Positions 1 through 8,354 of a DNA stretch of 64,000 bases are shown piece after piece. Each line of letters starts with the position of its first letter. Within the stretch, counting starts at the first letter, position 1. A program made the position numbers and the translations under genes. The notes beneath the pieces were generated by a model. That model was not told where the DNA came from. It did no database searches and was given only the letters and a program-made list of their open reading frames with translations. This stretch comes from Rhizobiaceae bacterium. GTDB taxonomy: Bacteria; Pseudomonadota; Alphaproteobacteria; Rhizobiales; Rhizobiaceae. Location of the stretch: assembly GCA_025698895.1 (NCBI GenBank), contig JAILWO010000003.1, positions 186,001 to 250,000 on the forward strand, read 5' to 3'.

Positions 1-54
1 CCGTCGGCCCGACCCCGGCGGAATACCGGCGCCTGGCCTCGCGAGGGCTGCAAA

Positions 55-819
55 TCAAATGCACGCCGTGATCCCGCCATCCACATACAAAATTTGTCCG
101 TTCACGAAACTCGAAGCCGGGCCGGCCAGGAATACCGCCGCGCCGACCAGTTCATCGACATCGCCCCAGCGTCCCGCGGGGGTTCGCTTTTCCAGCCATG
201 CGGAAAAGTCCGGATCATCGACAAGCGCCTGATTGAGCGGCGTCTTGAAGTAGCCGGGCGCGATGGCATTAACCTGGATACCGTATTGCGCCCAGTCGGT
301 GCACATGCCTCGCGTCAGGTTTCGCACAGCACCCTTGGTCGCGGTATAAGGGGCGATACCCGGACGAGCCAGTTCGCTCTGAACCGAGGCGATGTTGATA
401 ATTTTTCCGTGTCCACGCCGGATCATGTGCCGTGCGACCGCCTGACCGACAAAAAAGACGCTGGAGATATTGGTCTTCAAGAGCTGTTCCCACCGATCCG
501 CCGGGAAGTCTTCGAGCGGCGTGCGGAACTGCATGCCGGCATTGTTGATGACTATGTCGATGGCGCCGAACCTCTGCTCGATCTCCTCCACCCCCGCTTC
601 GGCAGCAGTCTGATCGGTTACGTCAAAAGGAACGACATCGACCGCAAATCCCTGGGCGCGCAAGGCGTTTGCTGCCGCGTCAAGCTTGGCTGCGCTGCGC
701 CCGTTAAGAACAACGGCCGCACCGTGCCGGGCCAGCCCTTCGGCCAAAGCGAGGCCGATCCCTTGACTCGAACCTGTCACGAGGGCGCGCTTCCCCGTCA
801 GATCAAAAAGCGGGCTCAA
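55..819 (-). CDS. SDR family oxidoreductase, gluconate 5-dehydrogenase/KduD-like
   Basis: A 254-residue classical short-chain dehydrogenase. The N-terminal cofactor motif TGSSQGIG (residues 15-22), the NNAG motif and the catalytic YTATKGA (YxxxK) are all present, so it should be an active NAD(P)-dependent cytoplasmic enzyme. The overall pattern (MSPLFDLTGKRALVTG start, VNAIAPGYFKTP) resembles gluconate 5-dehydrogenase and 2-deoxy-gluconate 3-dehydrogenases, but substrate cannot be fixed from sequence. The start is TTG, chosen because a strong GGGGGGAAG ribosome binding site sits just upstream and no ATG or GTG fits. It is the last gene of a minus-strand operon with a hydroxyacid dehydrogenase, a TRAP transporter and an IolB-like isomerase, which suggests a sugar-acid pathway. 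Confidence 0.88.
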   Translation of the reverse strand: MSPLFDLTGKRALVTGSSQGIGLALAEGLARHGAAVVLNGRSAAKLDAAANALRAQGFAVDVVPFDVTDQTAAEAGVEEIEQRFGAIDIVINNAGMQFRTPLEDFPADRWEQLLKTNISSVFFVGQAVARHMIRRGHGKIINIASVQSELARPGIAPYTATKGAVRNLTRGMCTDWAQYGIQVNAIAPGYFKTPLNQALVDDPDFSAWLEKRTPAGRWGDVDELVGAAVFLAGPASSFVNGQILYVDGGITACI

Positions 820-854
820 CCGACTTCCCCCCGTAGTAACGATCGCTCACCGGT

Positions 855-1802
855 TCAGATTACCGGCGTCAACAATGGATTGCCCGAAAAATGGGCGCCG
901 AGATTGTCGCGCATCAGCTTGCCCATCGCCTTGCGTGTCTCAACGGTCCCGGAGCCCTGATGTGGCTGCAGGAGCACGTTGTCCAACGGCGCGAACCGGG
1001 GATTCAGCGCCGGCTCGTTCTCGAAGACATCCAGCGCAGCGCCGCCCAGACTCCGGTTCTCAAGCGCATCCAGCAACGCCTCCTCGTCGACATTGGCAGC
1101 CCGAGACACGTTGACCAGCATGCCTTCCGGTCCCAGCGCCTCCAGGACCTGCTGATCGACGATATGGCGGGTTTGGGGTGTCGCGGCCAGTGTCACGAAC
1201 AATACATCCGCCCAGCCGGCAAGCTCGACCGGGCTGTCGAAATACGTCCACTCCCCGACTTCGGGCTTTTTCGCGCGGCTGAAATAGGCGATCGGCATGT
1301 CGAAGCCGGCCAAGCGCCGGCCGACGGCCTGACCGATCCTGCCCAGTCCCAGAATACCGGCTCGGCGACCATGCACCCGGTGCATCAGGGGGCAGGGCCC
1401 CTTGTCCTTCCAAGCCCCCGACCGGACCCAGTGGTCGGCAGGAACGATACCACGGCCCAGCGCCAGCATCATGCCCACAACCAGGTCGGCCACGTCGTTC
1501 GTCAAGACGTCGGGCGTGTTGGCGACCCGGATGTTGCGTTGCCGACAGACGTCGAGATCCACACCGTCGTAGCCGACCCCGTAGACAGAAATGACCTCGA
1601 GCTTCGGCATGGCCTCGATCATTTGACGGTTCACGATCGATTCGCCTCGGCAGGCCACGCCCCTTACCGCGCCGCCGACGCGGCGCAGAAAAGCCGGCTT
1701 GTCGTCGGCCTCGAAATAGCGGTGCACCGTGAACTCTTCTTCCAGCGGCTTCTGGTCCCACTCAGGATAGGGACCGACCTGAAGGATCTCGATCTTACTC
1801 AA
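855..1802 (-). CDS. D-2-hydroxyacid dehydrogenase, NAD(P)-binding
   Basis: A 315-residue member of the D-isomer-specific 2-hydroxyacid dehydrogenase family (GyaR/GhrB-like). The Rossmann motif GILGLGRIGQAVG lies near residue 150. The catalytic Arg is in NVSRAANVDEEAL and the catalytic His in LQPHQGSGT. It reduces 2-ketoacids such as glyoxylate or hydroxypyruvate, or oxidises sugar-derived hydroxyacids; the substrate is not identifiable. The start is TTG at 1802, preceded by GGAG at seven bases. It lies 40 bp downstream of dctM and 35 bp upstream of the SDR gene, so it is probably cotranscribed with both and serves the compound brought in by the TRAP transporter. Confidence 0.88.
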   Translation of the reverse strand: MSKIEILQVGPYPEWDQKPLEEEFTVHRYFEADDKPAFLRRVGGAVRGVACRGESIVNRQMIEAMPKLEVISVYGVGYDGVDLDVCRQRNIRVANTPDVLTNDVADLVVGMMLALGRGIVPADHWVRSGAWKDKGPCPLMHRVHGRRAGILGLGRIGQAVGRRLAGFDMPIAYFSRAKKPEVGEWTYFDSPVELAGWADVLFVTLAATPQTRHIVDQQVLEALGPEGMLVNVSRAANVDEEALLDALENRSLGGAALDVFENEPALNPRFAPLDNVLLQPHQGSGTVETRKAMGKLMRDNLGAHFSGNPLLTPVI

Positions 1803-1842
1803 TTGATGACTCCATTAACCGACAGATGCGCGGCTCCGGCTG

Positions 1843-3213
1843 TCACGCGAAGACCATGGTGATTTCGGGCACCAGCAGTATGAGCGCGAGCACGAGCAGC
1901 TGGATGCCGATGAAGGGAAGGAAGCCCTTGAAGATCGTGGGCAGCGTGATGTGGGGCGGTGCTACCGACTTCAGGTAGAAGGCGGCCGGGCCGAAAGGCG
2001 GGCTGAGGAAGCTCACCTGCATATTGACGCAGAACAGGATACCGAACCAGACCGCGACAAAGCCGGGCGCGGCGACCAGCCCGCCGGTCAGTCCCAGTTC
2101 CTCGACCGGCAGCCGGAGGATGATCGGGAGGAACACCGGCATGACCAGGAGCACGATGCCGACCCAGTCCATCAGCATGCCGAGCAGCAGGAAGATCAGC
2201 ATCATCACCAGCAGGATGCCCATCGTCGGCATGTCGGCGCCGAGGATAAGACCCGCGATGTAGGTCGGACCGCCAGCGATCGTATAGGCTCCGGCCAGCG
2301 CCGTGGCCCCGAAGGTGATCCAAAGGATGGTCCCGGTCGATTTGAAGGTCCGCAACAGTGAGTCGTAGAACAGCGACCAGGTCAGCTCGCGCCGGATGGT
2401 GATCAGCGCCAGCGTGGCGATGCAACCCATGCCAGCGGCCTCGGTGATGCCGGTGACGCCGCCATAGATGGAACCCAGCACCACGAAGACGATGAGCAGG
2501 GGCGGCAGCAATCCGGGCAGCGCCTTGAGCTTGTCGACAAAGGTCACATCGCCGGTGTCCTCGGGCAGCGGCGCCAGTTCGGGCTGCAGCCGGGTGCGAA
2601 TGATGATGTAGAGGATGTAGAGGCCGCCAAGGATGAGCCCCGGCAGGAACGCAGCCTTGAACAGCGCATGGATCGACGTCTGGGTCACCAGCCCGTAAAT
2701 GATCAGCACGATCGAGGGCGGGATCATCGTGCCCAGGGAGCCGGAGGCGCAGATCGTGCCGATGGCGAGGTTCTGGTTATAGCCGAGCCGCAGCATCTGG
2801 GGCAGTGCGATGAGCCCGAGCAGCACCACTTCGCCGCCGATGATCCCCGACATCGCGGCCATGATGATGGCCATAACGGCGGTGACGATGGCGATGCCGC
2901 CGCGGGTCTTCCTGAGCCAGATGTTGATGGAATCGAACATGTCACGGGCGATCCCCGAGCGTTCGAGCAGCGAGGCCATGAAGATGAAGAGCGGCACCGA
3001 GACCAGCACATAGTCGACCGTCAGCCCGTACATCCGCTGCGCCAGCACGCCCAACGGACCGGAGCCGAAATTGGAGAGCAGGAGTTCAGGGCCGAACTTG
3101 AGAAACATAACCAACACCGCGAGCGCGCCCGAAGCGAGCCCGAGTGGCATGCCGATCGCCAGCAGAAAGAAAATCGAAAAAAACAAGATCAGCGAAAGCA
3201 GGCCTATGTCCAT
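1843..3213 (-). CDS. dctM: TRAP transporter large permease, DctM family
   Basis: A 456-residue polytopic inner-membrane protein of the DctM/TRAP large-subunit family, rich in hydrophobic helices (about 12 expected) with typical GIIGGEVVLLGLIALPQM and ASGSLGTMIPPSI segments. It carries the sodium-coupled substrate translocation pathway, together with DctQ and the periplasmic DctP. The open frame continues upstream to 3501, but that part is antisense-like sequence within dctQ; the ATG at 3213 begins the first real transmembrane helix (MDIGLLSLILFFSIF). The gene sits 68 bp downstream of dctQ and 40 bp upstream of the hydroxyacid dehydrogenase gene. Confidence 0.93.
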   Translation of the reverse strand: MDIGLLSLILFFSIFFLLAIGMPLGLASGALAVLVMFLKFGPELLLSNFGSGPLGVLAQRMYGLTVDYVLVSVPLFIFMASLLERSGIARDMFDSINIWLRKTRGGIAIVTAVMAIIMAAMSGIIGGEVVLLGLIALPQMLRLGYNQNLAIGTICASGSLGTMIPPSIVLIIYGLVTQTSIHALFKAAFLPGLILGGLYILYIIIRTRLQPELAPLPEDTGDVTFVDKLKALPGLLPPLLIVFVVLGSIYGGVTGITEAAGMGCIATLALITIRRELTWSLFYDSLLRTFKSTGTILWITFGATALAGAYTIAGGPTYIAGLILGADMPTMGILLVMMLIFLLLGMLMDWVGIVLLVMPVFLPIILRLPVEELGLTGGLVAAPGFVAVWFGILFCVNMQVSFLSPPFGPAAFYLKSVAPPHITLPTIFKGFLPFIGIQLLVLALILLVPEITMVFA

Positions 3214-3281
3214 AAGCTGTCTCCCCCGAGCGCGGACGCCAATCATCCGCTGCTCCGACCCGCCGTAGCAGCCGGCTGTTG

Positions 3282-3842
3282 CTAAGTCTTCAGGACGTCG
3301 ATGGGTATGTCCTCGGCAACCTCGTGCACCTGCTTTTCCTTGTTCCAGTCGTTGAAGAGATTGGAGACGGCCTGCATGGCCATCAACACCACAACGATGA
3401 GGATCAGCGGCTTGATGGTCGCCGGGATCGGCGGGTCCCAGGCGGTGCCGAACTTCTCCCAGCGCATGAACTTCTGGTAGGCCTCGGTGTACCCGCCCCA
3501 CACGACTGCGGCCGCGAAGATGCAGATCAGCACCGTCGAGATGGTGTCGAAGACGCGCTGCACATTGCGCGGCACCATGTCGTAGAGGATGAAGATGCGG
3601 ATGTGGGCACGCTGCTGCATCACATACACGCCGGCCAGGAGGTAGACCATGCCACCCAGCCAGAGCGACAGCTCATTGACCCACAGGGTAGGCCGGAAGA
3701 AGAAGTAGCGCGAGACGACCTCGAAACACATGATGGCGACGATCGCGGCGGTAATGAACATTGCGACGCGGCTGATGAGCCGCGACAGCCTGTCCATCCA
3801 CCCCGTGGTTTCGTGTTCGATCATCGCTGTCCCAGAGTTCAT
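3282..3842 (-). CDS. dctQ: TRAP transporter small permease, DctQ family
   Basis: A 186-residue protein with four predicted membrane helices (around residues 25-45, 60-80, 100-120 and 140-160), the standard architecture of DctQ small subunits. WVNELSLWLGGMVYLLAGVY is the typical conserved region. It pairs with DctM in the inner membrane. The ATG at 3842 gives a leader MNSGTAMIEHETTGWMDRL; a second ATG at 3824 is an equally plausible start. It is 50 bp downstream of dctP and 68 bp upstream of dctM, in the usual P-Q-M order. Confidence 0.9.
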   Translation of the reverse strand: MNSGTAMIEHETTGWMDRLSRLISRVAMFITAAIVAIMCFEVVSRYFFFRPTLWVNELSLWLGGMVYLLAGVYVMQQRAHIRIFILYDMVPRNVQRVFDTISTVLICIFAAAVVWGGYTEAYQKFMRWEKFGTAWDPPIPATIKPLILIVVVLMAMQAVSNLFNDWNKEKQVHEVAEDIPIDVLKT

Positions 3843-3892
3843 GCCGGTGCGGACGGTCCAGAGGACCGCCCGCTCCGGTATCGACCGTCAAG

Positions 3893-4915
3893 CTATTCGG
3901 TGAGCAGCCCAAGCTCGGTCATGAAGCCGATGTGGCTGTCGACCAATTCGCGGGTTTCGGGCGTCTTTTCGGCCCAGCGCTGCCAGGTTGCCTGCGCAAC
4001 CTCGCGGAACTTGGCGCGGTCTTCCGCGCTCCAGTCGCTGAACTGGACACCCTTCTCGCTGAGCGCCACATAGGCCTTCTGGTTTTCGACCTCAAAGCGC
4101 ATTGCAATCTGGAACGACATCTTCTGCAAGGCCACTTCGACGATCCGCTGCAGATCCTCGGGCAACGCGTCCCACTTCGCCTTGTTGATGGCCAGATGGT
4201 CGGCAGGCATGGAATGGAAGCCCGGGAAGGTGCTGTGGGTGGCGATGTCGTAAAGGCCGATGCTGACGCCGTTGGCGAGACCGGAGTGGTCGGCGCCGTC
4301 GACGATTCCCGTCTCCAGCGCCGTGAAGACTTCGGTGAAGTCCATCACCACAGGGCTGGCCCCCAGCTCCGCAAAAATCTCGGTCTCCATGCCCGGCGGG
4401 GAGCGGAACTTCCAGCCCTTCAAGGCCTCGACCCCGTCGATCGGCTTCATCGATGCAAGGCTCTCATGGCCGTAGACGTTCCAGCCGATCAGCTCCATGC
4501 CGAACTGGTTGTAGAGGTCGTTGGCCTTCTCCTTGCCGCCGCCGTAGTAGAGCCACGCATAGAACTGCCAGGGGGTCTCGTAGCCGCCCATGACGTCGCC
4601 GACGAACTGGAAGGCGGGGTTCTTGCCGGTCTGGTAGGCACCGCCGGTCATGTCGCCGTCGAGGATGCCAGACGCGGCCGCGTCGAAAGTCTCGACCGAG
4701 GGAACCACGGACGACGAGTAGAACATTTCGATTTCGAGCCGGCCATTGGCCATGGTTTCGACGTCGTCCACGAACTGGGCGATGAGCTGGCCGGTGGGCG
4801 ACTCCGGTGAATTATGGTTTTGAATGGAAAGCTTGTAATCGGCGGCCAAAGCAGCCGACGAGACGCCGCCCAGCAGGATCGCAGCGGCGGGAATGGTAAG
4901 TGCATTTCGAAACAT
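3893..4915 (-). CDS. dctP: TRAP transporter substrate-binding protein, DctP family
   Basis: A 340-residue periplasmic solute-binding protein. A Sec signal peptide (MFRNALTIPAAAILLGGVSSAALA, cleavage after about residue 24) is followed by a DctP/TAXI-type fold with motifs such as GWKFRSPPGMETEIFAELGASPV and VDGADHSGLANGV. It should capture a carboxylate or sugar acid and hand it to DctQM. The start is supported by the GGGAGGA Shine-Dalgarno sequence just upstream. It is separated from the upstream IolB-like gene by 109 bp, enough for a separate promoter, though none is obvious. The ligand is not predictable; context favours a sugar acid. Confidence 0.92.
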   Translation of the reverse strand: MFRNALTIPAAAILLGGVSSAALAADYKLSIQNHNSPESPTGQLIAQFVDDVETMANGRLEIEMFYSSSVVPSVETFDAAASGILDGDMTGGAYQTGKNPAFQFVGDVMGGYETPWQFYAWLYYGGGKEKANDLYNQFGMELIGWNVYGHESLASMKPIDGVEALKGWKFRSPPGMETEIFAELGASPVVMDFTEVFTALETGIVDGADHSGLANGVSIGLYDIATHSTFPGFHSMPADHLAINKAKWDALPEDLQRIVEVALQKMSFQIAMRFEVENQKAYVALSEKGVQFSDWSAEDRAKFREVAQATWQRWAEKTPETRELVDSHIGFMTELGLLTE

Positions 4916-5024
4916 CGATAGTCCTCCCTTATGTGGCCGAACAGCCGGCCCTTCCAGTCTTCTTTTCCCCAGACCTTATCAGCGTGCGGTAGCCTACGCC
5001 AGATTGGCTACGCCTCGCAAAAAG

Positions 5025-5897
5025 CTACTTGAACTTGTCACGCATCGCCTGGATGCCAGGAATGACCTGGGTCAGATGAAGATGTGCCGGCTCGAAATGC
5101 TGCACCAGCCCGCGCCGGGTCCGCCCGACAAGTATGGTGAAAATATACTCCTCGTGACCCGGCGACGTCACGGTCGGGTGGTAGCCGCCCGGGATCAGGA
5201 AGCTGTCGCCGTGTCGCACAAGTTCGACACGCGGTTCCTCGCCGTCTTTGTAGTTGAACTGCGCGCCGAACCCGGTCTCGGGCTGATAGCGGAAGTGGTA
5301 GAGTTCCTCGTGGTCTGTCTCGAGCAGGCGTTCGCCTCCGTCGTTGTCCGCCTCGGACCGGTCCCTGTCGTGCTTGTGCGGCGGATAGCCGGACCAGCAG
5401 CCATCCTCGGCATACAACTCGCTGACCAGCAGGTTGCCGGCCCTGCCGGCCGCGTTCTGCCCGAGCAGGTGACAGATGCGACGGCGGGACTTGGTCTCGG
5501 AAGAGCCTACCTCGACGCAGTGCACCTCTTCGGGCGGCACGTGGAACGGCTCGAAGCGCCCGTCCGTGGCGCCACCGGCCACGGCCAATTCGAGATCGGT
5601 AAGGGCGCGGATGCGGATGATCTGCCCGGAGCCGGCATAGATGCTGTCGGCGTGGCCGTCCCAGACCGAAGCGCGGCCGCCGACATTGTCGAAGTGGTGC
5701 GCGCCGATTTCGACATCCATGCACCCTGAGAATGGGACGAGATGGACCTCGAAACCCGGTAAGTCGAGCGTGCGCTCCTCGCCGGCCGACAGCACAAGCA
5801 CGTCAAAATAGACCAGCTCAAGCCCCGCACCCTGTTGCGGGCGCACGATGGGGGAACGACCGCTTCCTGCGCGGATCACTCGGGTTTCGTGACGCAT
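5025..5897 (-). CDS. 5-deoxy-glucuronate isomerase family (IolB/KduI-like cupin)
   Basis: A 290-residue bicupin of the IolB family. Metal-binding segments are visible as YPPHKHD (around residue 180) and the ELYHFRYQPETGFG region, followed by GDSFLIPGGYHPTVTSPG, which is characteristic of IolB. IolB converts 5-deoxy-glucuronate to 5-dehydro-2-deoxygluconate in inositol catabolism; KduI does a related ketol isomerisation of ketodeoxyuronates. No other inositol genes are present here, so the enzyme more likely serves a uronate or deoxysugar pathway together with the TRAP transporter and dehydrogenases downstream. It is 47 bp downstream of the GntR regulator gene. The ATG start has only a weak ribosome binding site. 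Confidence 0.82.
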   Translation of the reverse strand: MRHETRVIRAGSGRSPIVRPQQGAGLELVYFDVLVLSAGEERTLDLPGFEVHLVPFSGCMDVEIGAHHFDNVGGRASVWDGHADSIYAGSGQIIRIRALTDLELAVAGGATDGRFEPFHVPPEEVHCVEVGSSETKSRRRICHLLGQNAAGRAGNLLVSELYAEDGCWSGYPPHKHDRDRSEADNDGGERLLETDHEELYHFRYQPETGFGAQFNYKDGEEPRVELVRHGDSFLIPGGYHPTVTSPGHEEYIFTILVGRTRRGLVQHFEPAHLHLTQVIPGIQAMRDKFK

Positions 5898-5944
5898 CTA
5901 CCGGCCCGCCGCAGCCGTGTCGCAGTCCGTAAGAACCGCGCAGT

Positions 5945-6733
5945 TCATACGTGCCTCGCTCCGTCCCGGTTATCCGCGCCGGGCTGGCTCGCTGCGGCTG
6001 TGTCGAAGCGCGCTTGAGTCATTGTCAGATGACGGTGCATCGCATGTGCCGCCGCGTCGGCATCGCCACGCTCCAGGGCCCGAAGTACGGCCGCATGCTC
6101 CTCGGCCGCATTCAGAGCCCGGCCCTCAAGGCAGGAACCGCGGTCATGAGCAAGCTGGCTGATCCCGGGAGCCAGGACGCTTGTCAGCGAGTGGAGAATT
6201 TCGTTGCCGCAAATGCGGGCGATGGCGAGATGGAAAAGAACATCCTCCTCGACAGCCGGCTCACCCCTTGCGGCGGCCTCGGCATGGGCGCGCTGTGCGT
6301 CGCGAACCGCGACCAATGACACGGGATCGGCGCGCAGCCCGGCCAGTCGTGTCGCCTCGACCTCGATAAGACGGCGCGCCTCGATGGTGCTGTTCAACGT
6401 CGGCTCGGTCAGGGAGATAACATTGGATATCAAGCCGGCCAGGCCCTTGGGCGCGATGTTCTCCACGGTGGTGCCGCTCTGCGGGCGGGTGCGGACAATG
6501 CCGTAGAACTCCAGCCGCCGCAGCGCCTCTCTCACCGGCGTGCGGCCGACATTGAAACGTTCGGCGAGCGAGCGCTCTGAAGGCAGCCGGTCGCCGGGCC
6601 TGAGAGTCCCTTCGTCGATCAGCGCCTTGATCTGTCGAAGAATGATGTCGGAGGGCTGTTCGATCTCGACCGCACTCAGCCGATTCAGAACATCGCTCTC
6701 CATGGCATGGGATGTTTCGGATCGTTGTTTCAT
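5945..6733 (-). CDS. FadR-type GntR transcriptional regulator
   Basis: A 262-residue regulator. The N-terminal winged helix (about residues 30-95) includes LRPGDRLPSERSLAERFNVGRTPVREALRRLE, the GntR signature, and the C-terminal FCD ligand-binding domain carries FHLAIARICGN and EEHAAVLRALERGD. The ATG at 6733 is chosen; a TTG at 6760 would add nine residues but would run into the operator. The gene is divergent from the TctC gene and heads the IolB-TRAP operon. A paired TGGTCAACCA/TGGTTGACCA operator 29 bp upstream implies autoregulation and joint control of both flanking units, with a sugar acid as likely effector. Confidence 0.9.
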   Translation of the reverse strand: MKQRSETSHAMESDVLNRLSAVEIEQPSDIILRQIKALIDEGTLRPGDRLPSERSLAERFNVGRTPVREALRRLEFYGIVRTRPQSGTTVENIAPKGLAGLISNVISLTEPTLNSTIEARRLIEVEATRLAGLRADPVSLVAVRDAQRAHAEAAARGEPAVEEDVLFHLAIARICGNEILHSLTSVLAPGISQLAHDRGSCLEGRALNAAEEHAAVLRALERGDADAAAHAMHRHLTMTQARFDTAAASQPGADNRDGARHV

Positions 6734-6761
6734 GGCCCGCAAGCTAGCAGGAAATGTCAAC

Positions 6762-6793
6762 TGGTCAACCAGAAACTGGCAACTGGTTGACCA
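6762..6793. promoter_or_regulatory. Paired GntR/FadR-type operator in divergent promoter region
   Basis: TGGTCAACCAG (6762-6772) and its exact reverse complement CTGGTTGACCA (6783-6793) are separated by ten bases. Each half alone resembles the TGGT-N-ACCA core of FadR-subfamily operators, and the centres are 21 bp apart, two helical turns. The site lies between the gntR start (6733) and the tctC start (6864). Binding by the adjacent regulator is inferred. Confidence 0.7.
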
Positions 6794-6863
6794 ATTTGGA
6801 ATTTGGCGCTACCAGATTCAGGACCGGCAGGGCGGAAACCACCGGTCCTTGAGGGAGGAAACA

Positions 6864-7838
6864 ATGAAAAAGCCGAATTTGTTGGCCGTTCTGGCGAGCG
6901 GTGCACTGACATTGGCGCTGGCCGGGCCGGCGCTTGCCGACTGGCCCGACAGGCCCATTACATGGATTGTGCCTTGGGGAGCCGGCGGCGCGGCAGATCA
7001 GATAACGCGGGCCGTCGTGCCGTTGATGGAAAAAGAGCTCGGCGTGCCGATCAACGTCGTGCTGCAGCCGGGAGGGCAAGGCGCAGTTGGCCATGGGGCC
7101 GTCGCCGTGGCGAAGCCCGACGGCTATACCTGGGGCTTGGGCACGGTCGAGATTTCCATGCTGCACTGGCAGGGGCTGGCCGAATTCTCCGCGGAAAGCT
7201 TCACGGTGGCCGCGGTTCTCAACGCAGATGCCGGCGGGCTGATCGTGGCCAAGGACTCGCCTTACCAGACCGCTGGTGAACTGCTTGAAGCCATCAAGTC
7301 GAACCCGCCGGGGACCTTCAAAGCCTCTGGCACCGGACAGGGCGGTATCTGGCATCTGGGTCTTCTCGGCTGGCTTCTGGCCGAAGGCCTCGATCCAGAC
7401 ACCGTACCCTGGGTTCCCAATCAGGGCGCCGGACCCTCGATGCAGGATCTTGTCGCGGGCGGCGTGGACTTCACGACCAACTCGCTGGCCGAAGGCCGTG
7501 TGTTGATCGATGCCGGCGAAGCCAGGGCGCTCGCCGAGATGGGCACGCAACGGCACGCCCTGTTCCCGGATACGCCGACGATCGAGGAAGCGACGGGTAC
7601 GGACTACTCGGTTTACACCTGGCGCGGCGTCTTCGGTCCCGCCGGCATTCCGGACGACGTGGTGGACACCTTCGTCGCCGCGCTCGACAAGGCCCGGCAG
7701 AGCGATCAGTTCAAGGAAGTGATGGCCAATGGCGGGTTCGGTGTTGCCTGGATACCGACCGAGGAGGGAACCGCCCTGATAACCAAGTCCGACAAAGACT
7801 TTGGTGTGACCATGAAGGCGGCCGGCTTGATTGAATAA
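6864..7838 (+). CDS. tctC: Tripartite tricarboxylate transporter substrate-binding protein, TctC family
   Basis: A 324-residue periplasmic binding protein. A signal peptide (about residues 1-25, MKKPNLLAVLASGALTLALA) precedes the Bug/TctC fold, with WPDRPITWIVPWGAGGAADQITR being the hallmark N-terminal region and PNQGAGPSMQDLVAGGVDFTTNS another family motif. It binds a carboxylate and presents it to TctAB. The ATG at 6864 follows a strong GAGGGAGGAAACA site. The frame stays open upstream through the operator region, but this has no coding character. It is the first gene of a tctCBA operon divergent from the GntR regulator. Confidence 0.93.
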   Translation: MKKPNLLAVLASGALTLALAGPALADWPDRPITWIVPWGAGGAADQITRAVVPLMEKELGVPINVVLQPGGQGAVGHGAVAVAKPDGYTWGLGTVEISMLHWQGLAEFSAESFTVAAVLNADAGGLIVAKDSPYQTAGELLEAIKSNPPGTFKASGTGQGGIWHLGLLGWLLAEGLDPDTVPWVPNQGAGPSMQDLVAGGVDFTTNSLAEGRVLIDAGEARALAEMGTQRHALFPDTPTIEEATGTDYSVYTWRGVFGPAGIPDDVVDTFVAALDKARQSDQFKEVMANGGFGVAWIPTEEGTALITKSDKDFGVTMKAAGLIE

Positions 7839-7881
7839 CCCAAGGCGACCCCTGGGTCCGGGAGGCTGTGGGGATGATCGC

Positions 7882-8354
7882 GTGAAGATTTCCGACCGGC
7901 TTTTCGGGCCCTTTTTTGTCCTTCTGGGCGCGGCGCTGGCGCTCTACGGGCGCAGCCTGCCCCCATGCATGGCCAGAACTTCGGCGCGGGTCTGTTCCCG
8001 CTGGCCATTGGCAGCTTGTTGTGCCTCGGCGGCGCTGTCCTCGTCATAGAAGGCTGGCTGAAGCGGCGCGACGAGGCGTTGTTCAGGCTCGCGGAATGGA
8101 CCCGCAACCGTTCCGACGTCGTCAATCTGGTCATCGTCTTTGCCTGCATCCTCGTGTTCGGCCTCTTCATCCGCCAGATCGGCTTTGCCGTTCTGACGAC
8201 GCTGACAACGGCACTGCTACTGTTGCGGTTCGGCCAGCCCTGGTGGGGTGCGGTGATCGCCGCGGTGATCGCGGCGGCGGTATTGCAGTATCTCTTCGCC
8301 AGCCTGATGCGGGTGCCTCTGCCCCCAGGGCTGCTTTATTGGCTTATCTACTGA
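7882..8354 (+). pseudogene. tctB: TctB small permease with a frameshift in a C5 run
   Basis: TctB is the small four-helix subunit of tripartite tricarboxylate transporters. Here the N-terminus (GTG at 7882, VKISDRLFGPFFVLLGAALALYG, first helix) is in one frame and the remainder (MHGQNFGAGLFPLAIGSLLC onward, three more helices, ending LLYWLIY) is in another. The two join at the C5 run 7960-7964: restoring one C would fuse GRSLPP to MHGQNFG, exactly as TctB proteins read. Either the gene is inactivated, or the run is a sequencing error, or translation reinitiates at the ATG at 7965 giving a 129-residue protein lacking helix 1. The stop overlaps the tctA start by one base. Confidence 0.72.

Noticed and set aside
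6540-6863. Upstream extension of the tctC frame
   Set aside because: The extension is antisense to gntR and covers the operator; the signal peptide begins at the ATG 6864 behind a strong ribosome binding site.
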